From Brevibacterium sp. CCUG 69071 (GTDB lineage Bacteria > Actinomycetota > Actinomycetes > Actinomycetales > Brevibacteriaceae): a DNA stretch of 64,000 bases. The notes beneath the pieces are model-generated. The model was given only the letters and a program-made list of their open reading frames with translations. It had not been told where the DNA came from and did not search any database. The stretch is taken from the NCBI RefSeq assembly GCF_021023135.1, contig NZ_PGFV01000003.1, forward strand, positions 434,001 to 498,000, written 5' to 3'. Both the position numbers and the translations under genes were made by a program. This document shows, in pieces, positions 51,741-58,655 of the stretch (positions are counted from its first letter, which is position 1; each line of letters opens with the position of its first letter).

Positions 51741-52670
51741 ATGGACACCACGCCCAACGACCTGCTGGTGCTGCTCACCGTCTCCCGCTCCGCCAAGTTC
51801 GCCATCGCCGCGCACACCCTCGGGGTCAATCACACGACGATCTCGCGGCGCATCGCCGCGCTCGAGAAGGCCCTGGGCGGACGTGTGCTCTCCCGTTCGG
51901 CCGAAGGATGGGAGCTGACCGACCTGGGCGCCGAGGCGGTCCGAGTGGCCGAACAGGTCGAAAGCGCCGTGCGCGGCCTCGGTGATTCTGGGCAGGCACC
52001 CGACTCGGTGACGGGAGTGGTGCGGATGACGGCGACCGACGGGTTCAGCGCCTATGTCGCCTCCCCGGCCGTGTCCAAGCTGCGCAGGACTCACTCGGGC
52101 CTGAGCGTGGAGATCGTCACGGTCACCCGCCGCGCTCTCCAGCAGCGTTCGGGACTCGACATCGAAGTCGTCGTCGGCGAACCCCAAGTCCACCGCGCCG
52201 AAGCGTTCAGACTCGCCGAGTACGAACTGGGCATGTACGCCTCGCGAGACTACCTCGCCGCCAACGGCACCCCGGCCACGGTCGACGAACTCATCGAACA
52301 TCAGCTCGTGTACTTCGTCGATTCGATGCTCCAGGTCGACGACCTCGATGCGCCCCGCCGCCTGGTACCGGGCATGAAGGACGGTCTGACCTCGACGAAC
52401 GTCTTCGTCCACGTGGAGGCCACGCGGGCGGGCGCCGGAATCGGATTCCTCCCGTGCTTCATGGCCGACCTCCACCCCGACCTCGTGCGACTGTTCCCCG
52501 CCGAGCTCTCCGAAAGACTCCCGTACTGGCTGGTGCTGCGCCCCGACTCCCTGCGCCGCCCCGCTGTCGCGGCCGTCGTCCAGGCGCTGCGGGAAGAGGC
52601 GGTCGCCCACCAGGAAGCGCTGTTGGGCAGAGGAGGAACCTCGGGAACCACGGCGGAGGATCAGAAGTGA
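51741..52670 (+). CDS. LysR family regulator
   Basis: 309 residues. N-terminal LysR helix-turn-helix (FAIAAHTLGVNHTTISRRIAALE) and a C-terminal substrate-binding domain. The RRI-type recognition helix is the form common in non-autoregulated LysR proteins. TACCAT lies seven bases before the ATG without a ribosome binding site, so it may be leaderless. It is divergent from the HTH_42 gene with only 44 bp between them, making that gene a possible target. Confidence 0.9.
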   Translation: MDTTPNDLLVLLTVSRSAKFAIAAHTLGVNHTTISRRIAALEKALGGRVLSRSAEGWELTDLGAEAVRVAEQVESAVRGLGDSGQAPDSVTGVVRMTATDGFSAYVASPAVSKLRRTHSGLSVEIVTVTRRALQQRSGLDIEVVVGEPQVHRAEAFRLAEYELGMYASRDYLAANGTPATVDELIEHQLVYFVDSMLQVDDLDAPRRLVPGMKDGLTSTNVFVHVEATRAGAGIGFLPCFMADLHPDLVRLFPAELSERLPYWLVLRPDSLRRPAVAAVVQALREEAVAHQEALLGRGGTSGTTAEDQK

Positions 52671-52691
52671 GCCGATTCCTTGGTCAATTCC

Positions 52692-53222
52692 TCAGCCGAT
52701 TCCGCAAACGCTGACGTCGTCGCTGCCGAGATCCATGGCGAAGACGATGTGGACGGGTGAATCGTGCCGCAGGGACGTATCAAGGCGCATGCCGACCTTC
52801 TCGGCCACCCGCTGGGACGGCGTGTTCTCGCAGTGGATGACCGAGACGAGCTGCTTCCCAAGACCGTGTGAACGGGCGTGATCGCGGCAGGCCAGAGCCG
52901 CCTCGGTGGCATAGCCCTGCCCCTGAGCCGAGGACTTCACGTGGTAGCCGAGCTCAAGATGAGGAGCACCGTTGACCTTCTGCCAGGTGAGTCCGCAGTC
53001 GCCGATGAACTCGCGCTCGTGCGTCTCCACGGCCCACAGCCCGAAGCCGTGTTCGGCATAGTTGGCCAGATTCCATTCGATCCACGCGGCCGCCTCGGCG
53101 CGGGTCTTGGGTGCGGGGTAGTGCATCATCACCGTCGGATCGCCCAGCATGGCCGCCATCTCATCGAGGTCGTCGGCCCCGAGCTCCCGCAGGCGCAGGC
53201 GGCGTGTTTGAATGGTGGTCAC
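52692..53222 (-). CDS. GNAT acetyltransferase, RimJ/RimL type
   Basis: 176 residues: TRRLRLRELGADDLDEMAAM start, acetyl-CoA site GQGYATEAALACRDHARSHGL (motif A Q/GxGxA), NTPSQRVAEKVGMR. It acetylates an amine, probably a protein N-terminus or small molecule. Converges with the LysR gene. Confidence 0.87.
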   Translation of the reverse strand: MTTIQTRRLRLRELGADDLDEMAAMLGDPTVMMHYPAPKTRAEAAAWIEWNLANYAEHGFGLWAVETHEREFIGDCGLTWQKVNGAPHLELGYHVKSSAQGQGYATEAALACRDHARSHGLGKQLVSVIHCENTPSQRVAEKVGMRLDTSLRHDSPVHIVFAMDLGSDDVSVCGIG

Positions 53223-53255
53223 ACGCCCAGCCTAACTCCGGGCCCGCAGCGTGTC

Positions 53256-53330
53256 GGCGTCACGAGTCGGGACTGCATCGAACCGGCGTTACGACTCGGG
53301 CCTGCACCGAACCGGCGTCACGAGTCGGCA
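53256..53330. repeat. 29-bp tandem repeat, 2.6 copies
   Basis: Units 53256-53284 and 53285-53313 are 29 bases with a few differences, and a partial third copy begins at 53314. The shared core is GGCGTCACGAGTCGGGACTG. They fill the spacer before the SRPBCC gene, and no hairpin is evident. Confidence 0.75.
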
Positions 53331-53376
53331 GACGACCAGGCGAGGCACAGGGCTCACACCGATCGAAGGGACGACG

Positions 53377-53880
53377 ATGGCACGGACCATGCAGGTCAAC
53401 GACAGCATCGAGATCAAGGCCGACGCCGAGGTGATCTGGTCCCAGGTCGCCGACCCGACGCAGATGCCCCGGTGGAGTCCCGAGAACACCGGCGCAGGCA
53501 CGACGGCGATCGGCCGACCTCTGCAGGTCGGCGAGGTGTTCGACGGCACCAATCGGCGCGGCCGAGCCACCTGGGTGACCGAATGCGTGGTCACCGATTC
53601 GACTCCGGGCCGGCGCTTCGCGTTCACCGTGCGCAAGATCGGACCGCGCTCGCCGTCGCTCGAGGGCGCCAATGCCAGCTGGTCGTATGACTTCGAGGAC
53701 CTGGGCGGATCAACCAGGGTCACCGAGACCTGGCACGACGACCGACAGGCATGGCCGGGTTGGGCAGCCTGGGTCTTCGACCGCATCGTCACCAAAGGCC
53801 GGTCCTTCGCTGACTTCCAGCGGCTGAACATCCGTAAGACCCTGACGACGATGAAAGACGATTTCGAAGGGCGTCGCTAG
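53377..53880 (+). CDS. SRPBCC (START-like) family protein
   Basis: 167 residues beginning MARTMQVNDSIEIKADAEVI, followed by WSQVADPTQMPRWSP, the typical polyketide_cyc2 pattern, and the long C-terminal helix that closes the ligand cavity. It binds a hydrophobic molecule; the ligand is unknown. The ATG at 53377 has GAAGGG upstream; earlier ATGs lie in the tandem repeats and are rejected. Confidence 0.8.
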   Translation: MARTMQVNDSIEIKADAEVIWSQVADPTQMPRWSPENTGAGTTAIGRPLQVGEVFDGTNRRGRATWVTECVVTDSTPGRRFAFTVRKIGPRSPSLEGANASWSYDFEDLGGSTRVTETWHDDRQAWPGWAAWVFDRIVTKGRSFADFQRLNIRKTLTTMKDDFEGRR

Positions 53881-54018
53881 CCGACGAGCAGCGCCGAGTC
53901 CGTGCCGACGCCGAGGTGGGACCGCGGTTCGTCCGACGCCGAGGTGGTTCCCCGATACCCGGGATGATCCGCAATATCGGCGGAACTCGACGGAAACGAG
54001 GGCGAAACATCCCCTGGC

Positions 54019-54031
54019 TACGCTGAGCTCA
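54019..54031 (+). promoter_or_regulatory. Leaderless-type -10 of the thioesterase gene
   Basis: TACGCT (54019-54024), six bases, then the ATG at 54031; no ribosome binding site. Confidence 0.4.
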
Positions 54032-54507
54032 TGCCTGAACTGACGCTGGGAAGCGAACACCATGAGAAGCCCGCGAAACCACAGAGTGCCGGTCGCCTCG
54101 GCGATGGGATGAACTTCTATACGCGCAAATGGGTGCGGCCCGAGGATCTCAACGCCAACGGCTCCCTCTTCGGCGGCAGCCTGCTGAGGTGGATCGACGA
54201 GGAGGCCGCGATCTACGCGATCATCCAACTCGGCAACCCCCGCGTCGTGACCAAGCTGATCTCCGAGATCGAATTCGAGGCCTCGGCACGGGAAGGCGAC
54301 CTCATCGAAATGGGTCTCGTCGCCACCCGATTCGGTCGAACTTCGCTGACGATGCGGGCGCGGGTGCGCAATATGATCACCCGCAAGTCCATTCTGAGCA
54401 TCGACCAGCTCGTCTTCGTCGGGGTCGACGAGACGGGAACTCCCATCCCGCACGGCTACTCCACGATTACCTATGACCGTGATCGGATGTCCCTGCCTCC
54501 GGCCTGA
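54031..54507 (+). CDS. Hotdog-fold acyl-CoA thioesterase (YciA-like)
   Basis: 158 residues with the hotdog motif NANGSLFGGSLLRWIDEEAAIYA (active-site Asn-Gly-Gly and Asp) and the strand FGRTSLTMRARVR. YciA-like enzymes hydrolyse acyl-CoA to free acid and CoA. Its last 41 bases are overlapped by the opposing DUF4166 gene. Confidence 0.88.
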   Translation: MPELTLGSEHHEKPAKPQSAGRLGDGMNFYTRKWVRPEDLNANGSLFGGSLLRWIDEEAAIYAIIQLGNPRVVTKLISEIEFEASAREGDLIEMGLVATRFGRTSLTMRARVRNMITRKSILSIDQLVFVGVDETGTPIPHGYSTITYDRDRMSLPPA

Positions 54508-55147
54508 TCTCATAGGTGAACCAGCCGCGGTACTCATAGACCCGCCCGAGTACCGGCATGTCCACGGTGAGCTCGATGCGCTGCCGCTCTTCGCCGTCAT
54601 CGAAGCGCTCGCTCAACCTGATGCCGGGACGAAGCGGGCCGGGAACGGGAAGACGGAGACGTCCGAGCCGCAGGATCACCTCGGCGCTGCTCAGGCTCAG
54701 GTGATCCTTCGTCACCGCCACGTCGAAGCTCGCCTCGACGAGAGCAGGCCGACCGAGCACATCGACGACGCGACCGCCGCGCCCCAGATGGACGGCATCG
54801 CGCATCGACCAGCTGCGTCCGCCCAGATCAAGGGTCCTCGTGGCGGTCTGCTCTCCATCGACGGTCCGGTTCTCGACCCGGAACGGAACCTGTCGATGCA
54901 TGCCGGGAGCGATCACATGAGCGCGACCCAGAACCGCCAACGCCGGCCACAGCCACCGATGGCGGGTCCCGAAGCACTCGAACACGCCCTCGCCGATTCC
55001 GACCGATCCGGCGGGAACGGCTGCGAAGTACCTCTGCAGCACCGGGTGAAGTCGCGATCTCCGCGCTCCGAGCGCACGCTCGTAGGGGGATTCGAGCGCT
55101 CGTTCGTCCGGGGGTTCGAGCGTCCACTCGTCCGGGGATTCGGTCAT
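54467..55147 (-). CDS. DUF4166 protein
   Basis: 226 residues. The conserved part starts LHPVLQRYFAAVP and has GVFECFGTRHRWLWPAL, HVIAPGMHRQVPFRVEN, VYEYRGWFTYEI, the DUF4166 pattern. Function unknown. The ATG at 55147 begins a 35-residue acidic leader with a repeated ESP-ERALE motif; GAGGTG is eight bases upstream. Its 3' end overlaps the thioesterase coding sequence tail to tail. Confidence 0.78.
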   Translation of the reverse strand: MTESPDEWTLEPPDERALESPYERALGARRSRLHPVLQRYFAAVPAGSVGIGEGVFECFGTRHRWLWPALAVLGRAHVIAPGMHRQVPFRVENRTVDGEQTATRTLDLGGRSWSMRDAVHLGRGGRVVDVLGRPALVEASFDVAVTKDHLSLSSAEVILRLGRLRLPVPGPLRPGIRLSERFDDGEERQRIELTVDMPVLGRVYEYRGWFTYEIRPEAGTSDHGHR

Positions 55148-55187
55148 GACCTCGGCACCTCGCTTACACCGATCAGGCTCCCACCGA

Positions 55188-56414
55188 TCAGGTGCGCCCC
55201 AGATACGACAGGGCGGCGACGACCTGGGCCTTGGTCGCAAGTTCGAGGGTCGGATCGATCACCGGGGCGAACTGCGGGGAATGGTTGGCGGGGATGTCCG
55301 TGAGCACGGTTCCCGCCTCCTCGGCCGCCCGATACTTCTCGGGATCGGCCGAGCCGACGAACCAGTAGACATAGGGAACGCCGAAGGCGTCCGGGATCTC
55401 ACTGAAGTCCTCCGAGGCGGTCGCCGGGCTGGCCTGCCGGACCACCTCGGCGCCGAAGCAGTCGGTGAACGCAGCGGTCACGGTGTCAGTGGACTCGGGC
55501 GGGTTGTCGGTCAGCGGGAACTGATCGTAGTACTCGAAACTCGGGTCTCGTGGGGATCCGGCGGCCGCACACTCGCCGCGCACGATCCGTTCGATGGAGG
55601 CGATGATCCGCTCCCGGACGGCGGTGTCGTAGGTGCGCAGGTTGAGCAGAAGCTGGGCTCGATCCGGGATGATGTTCGACTTCGTTCCCGAGTTCGACGC
55701 CCCGACCGTGACCACCGCGAACTCACCCGGTTCGGTCTCGCGGGAGACGATGGTCTGCAGACGCAGCACGATCGTCGCGGCGAGCACCACCGGATCCACC
55801 GACAGGTGCGGCATCGACCCATGGGCGCCGCGGCCGAACACGGTGATCCTGACCGAATCCCCGGCCGAGAGCACCGGTCCGGACGCGGTTTGGATCTGAC
55901 CGGCGGGCTGGGGCATCACGTGCTGGGCGAAGGCGATATCGGGTTTCGGCACCTTCGCAGTCAGGCCGTCGTCGATCATCGCGCGTGCCCCGGCGGCGTT
56001 CTCCTCGGCCGGCTGGAACAGGGCGATGTAGGTGCCCGACCAGGCGTCGCGGTTCTCATTGAGCAGCCGGACGGCGCCGAGGAGGGCGGTGATGTGCATA
56101 TCGTGCCCGCAGGCATGCATGACGCCCTCGATCGTGGAGGCATAGTCGAGGCCGGTGTCCTCGGAGACGGGTAGGGCGTCGATGTCCGCACGGGCCAGCA
56201 CCGTCGATCCGGGCCCGTTCTCGATCACGGCGACGAGTCCGGTCTCGGAGATGTGCTGGACACTCAGGTTCATGTTCTCCAACTCCGAGGCGATCCGCTG
56301 TACCGTTGCGTTCTCGTCGAGGCTGACCTCCGGGTGGCGATGGAAGTCCTTGTAGAGCTCACGCTGCCAGTCCGATTGCGAGTCGAAGCGCTCCAGGAAT
56401 GCTGCTGTCGTCAA
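55188..56414 (-). CDS. M20D peptidase/amidohydrolase (hippurate hydrolase type)
   Basis: 408 residues. Metal ligands in MHACGHDMH and the catalytic QPAEENAAG, His in GRGAHGSMPH, plus the late NHSPQFAP. The M20D family cleaves N-acyl or aromatic amino acid conjugates such as hippurate or indoleacetyl amino acids. The start is TTG with AGGAGG five bases before it. Unrelated in subfamily to the ArgE-like enzyme at 22281. Confidence 0.88.
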   Translation of the reverse strand: MTTAAFLERFDSQSDWQRELYKDFHRHPEVSLDENATVQRIASELENMNLSVQHISETGLVAVIENGPGSTVLARADIDALPVSEDTGLDYASTIEGVMHACGHDMHITALLGAVRLLNENRDAWSGTYIALFQPAEENAAGARAMIDDGLTAKVPKPDIAFAQHVMPQPAGQIQTASGPVLSAGDSVRITVFGRGAHGSMPHLSVDPVVLAATIVLRLQTIVSRETEPGEFAVVTVGASNSGTKSNIIPDRAQLLLNLRTYDTAVRERIIASIERIVRGECAAAGSPRDPSFEYYDQFPLTDNPPESTDTVTAAFTDCFGAEVVRQASPATASEDFSEIPDAFGVPYVYWFVGSADPEKYRAAEEAGTVLTDIPANHSPQFAPVIDPTLELATKAQVVAALSYLGRT

Positions 56415-56473
56415 TGGTCCTCCTCTGGTTCGACCGCGGGTGGGAACTCCAGGCGCGGATGGGTCCTACGCTA

Positions 56474-57100
56474 TCAATCGTCGAGCAGCCCGAGCCGGAC
56501 GAGATCCTGGCGCAGTGACTCCGCATCGGTGAACACGAGGCCTAGAAATCCGAGTCGGTTCGCGGCCTCGATGTTCGCAGGCAGGTCGTCGACGAAGACG
56601 GTGCGGGCGGGATCGAGTCCGAAGCGATCGGCGAGGACGTGGAAGATCGCCGGATCGGGTTTGATGAGCTTCTCCCGACCCGAGACGACCACGTCCTCGA
56701 GTTCGCTGATCGCCGGCGCCGCCGCGGGTGCATGGTGGAAGGTCTCGGCCGCCCAGTTCGAGAGTCCGAGCAGCCTCGTGCCGGACTCCTTGAGTTCGGC
56801 GACGACCTCGGCCATGCCGTCGATCGGACCGGTCAGGGACTTCGCGAAGTTCTCGTAGTACAGGGAGACGATCTCGCCGTGCCGAGGATCGGTCTCCGCG
56901 GCCCGGGCGACCACCTCGGCGACGGGGACGCCGGAATCGGATGCGGAGTTCAGGGCCGCGAAATCGGCCTCGGCGGCGAAGGCATTCCACTCCTCCCGGC
57001 TCATCCGATCGGCCAGGGGCAGGGCCTGATCCCAGCCGATGAGGACATTGCCGAGGTCGAAGACGACGGTCGTGGGTTGCGGAATTTCGGTCTGCGGCAT
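56474..57100 (-). CDS. HAD-superfamily hydrolase
   Basis: 208 residues: motif I VFDLGNVLI (nucleophile Asp; second acidic position replaced by Gly-Asn as in YihX-type phosphatases), motif II LGLSN, motif III EKLIKPDPAIF, motif IV VFVDDLPANIEAA. A small-molecule phosphatase, possibly for sugar phosphates. 59 bp upstream of the M20D gene on the same strand. Confidence 0.88.
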   Translation of the reverse strand: MPQTEIPQPTTVVFDLGNVLIGWDQALPLADRMSREEWNAFAAEADFAALNSASDSGVPVAEVVARAAETDPRHGEIVSLYYENFAKSLTGPIDGMAEVVAELKESGTRLLGLSNWAAETFHHAPAAAPAISELEDVVVSGREKLIKPDPAIFHVLADRFGLDPARTVFVDDLPANIEAANRLGFLGLVFTDAESLRQDLVRLGLLDD

Positions 57101-57254
57101 TGCGGCACCACCTTCGGCTGGATTCTGATTCGGACTCCTACGCTACAGACACTTCGCCGGCGATGCGCACGGCGCTCGCCGCACAGCGGAGTCGCACGGC
57201 GCTCGCGGCACGGCGTTCGTCACGCAGCGGGAGTCGCTGCGTGGTGCGCACCCA

Positions 57255-57290
57255 TTGTGGAAACGCCCGAGCGCGCTTAGGTTGGAGGCA
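57255..57290 (+). promoter_or_regulatory. Promoter of the second GNAT gene, leaderless
   Basis: TTGTGG (57255-57260), 17 bases, TAGGTT (57278-57283), six bases, ATG at 57290. GGAGG directly abuts the start but is too close to serve as a ribosome binding site. Confidence 0.5.
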
Positions 57291-57934
57291 TGTTGGACTA
57301 TGCGCCGCTGCAGATCCGCGTGAAGACACCGCGACTCGAGCTCGTCGGCGCCGGCGATGACATGCTCGAACAGCTCATCCCGCTGGTCCGCGAAGGCAAG
57401 GCCTTCGCCGAGCCCGCCCCCTACGACGACCCGATGTCCTTCTACGAGTCCGATCCGGAGACCCGCGTGAACAGCTGGCTGCAAGGAGTCTGGCGGGCTC
57501 GCGGTCGGTTCACGCCGTCCGAATTCCGTCTCGGCTTCGCCGTGCTCGTCGATGGCCGCGCGGTCGGGATGCAGGACCTCATCGCGGAGAAGTTCGACAC
57601 CTGCGCCACGGTCCTCTCCTTCTCCTGGCTCTCGACCGATGTGCGCGGCCGCGGTCTCGGCACCGAGATGCGCAGCGCCATGCTGCACCTGGCCTTCGCC
57701 GGTCTCGACGCGCGGGAGGCCGCATCCGATGCGTTCACGGCCAACATCGGCTCGAACCGGGTATCCGAATCCCTCGGGTACGAACCCAACGGCGTGGAAT
57801 GGGACACCCGCCGAGGTGACCCCGCCCTGCTGCAGAGATGGCGCCTGACCCGTCAGGCCTGGCAACGCCGCCGCCGTGACGATATCGAACTCAGCGGAGT
57901 CGAGGAGTTCCGGGAGATGCTCGCGGCCCAGTGA
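57290..57934 (+). CDS. GNAT acetyltransferase, RimJ/RimL-like
   Basis: 214 residues. TPRLELVGAGDDMLEQLIPL start and acetyl-CoA motif STDVRGRGLGTEMRSAML, then ANIGSNRVSESLGYE. The substrate amine is unknown. It is flanked upstream by short GC-rich repeats (57165-57221; GCACGGCGCTCGC twice). Confidence 0.85.
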   Translation: MLDYAPLQIRVKTPRLELVGAGDDMLEQLIPLVREGKAFAEPAPYDDPMSFYESDPETRVNSWLQGVWRARGRFTPSEFRLGFAVLVDGRAVGMQDLIAEKFDTCATVLSFSWLSTDVRGRGLGTEMRSAMLHLAFAGLDAREAASDAFTANIGSNRVSESLGYEPNGVEWDTRRGDPALLQRWRLTRQAWQRRRRDDIELSGVEEFREMLAAQ

Positions 57935-57941
57935 TTGCGGG

Positions 57942-58655
57942 TCAGTGACCTCGGCGCCGTGACCTTGGGACAGTGACGTTGGGACAGTGACTCCAGGACC
58001 TGAGGTCCGCGATCGTGTCGATGTCGGATCCGTCCCCGAGATCCCCGCATTCGACCTGATCGACGAGATGCCGGTTCGCCCGTATCCACGACCGAGCCGC
58101 CTCGTCGCCGGTGGCTTCAGCAGTGGCGGCCTGCGCGTTGCCCAACGACATCACGACGGGGTGCCCCGGGCGTCCGGCCCAGGCGGCCCGGGCCACCCGA
58201 GCAGGATCGAAGTCGGCGACCAATCGCCGGAGCACCTCGGCGCCGACCCCGGGTTGGTCGACGAGCATGACCGCGACGGCCGTCGCCGAGGTGGTCCCGG
58301 CCAGGGCATCGATCGCTGAGATCCCGGCCCGCCAGGACGCCGACATCCCCGTCGCGGCATCGGGCACGGGGACGAGCTCGAGCGTCGGGGCGGGCGGGCA
58401 GGGTGACCCCGGCGGTGGCGGGGAAGCCGATGGTTCGGCCGGGTCGTCCGATTCGGGTGGCACCGCCTCGGCGAGGTGGCGTTCGATCTCAGCGAATCCC
58501 GGTCCGGCGGTGACGACGGGATGCAGCCCCGCGGCGACGGCGGCCCGGACGGCACGGACGACGAGCACCGAATCGTCCCACGGCAGCACCGCCTTCGGCC
58601 CGAGGCCGAGCCGTCGACCGCTGCCCGCGGCGAGGATGAGCGCGATCGACGTCAT
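57942..58655 (-). CDS. MobA/MocA-like nucleotidyltransferase
   Basis: 237 residues. N-terminal LILAAGSGRRLGLGPKAVLP (NTP-binding signature GxGxRxG...K) and VMLVDQPGVG (metal Asp). It overlaps the molybdenum enzyme gene by ATGA, so it probably makes the cytidylylated or guanylylated molybdopterin cofactor for that enzyme, as MocA does in E. coli. A Pro/Ser/Glu-rich insert occupies residues about 68-90. The C-terminal tail lies in short repeats (TTGGGACAGTGAC twice, about 57964-57990). Confidence 0.82.
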   Translation of the reverse strand: MTSIALILAAGSGRRLGLGPKAVLPWDDSVLVVRAVRAAVAAGLHPVVTAGPGFAEIERHLAEAVPPESDDPAEPSASPPPPGSPCPPAPTLELVPVPDAATGMSASWRAGISAIDALAGTTSATAVAVMLVDQPGVGAEVLRRLVADFDPARVARAAWAGRPGHPVVMSLGNAQAATAEATGDEAARSWIRANRHLVDQVECGDLGDGSDIDTIADLRSWSHCPNVTVPRSRRRGH

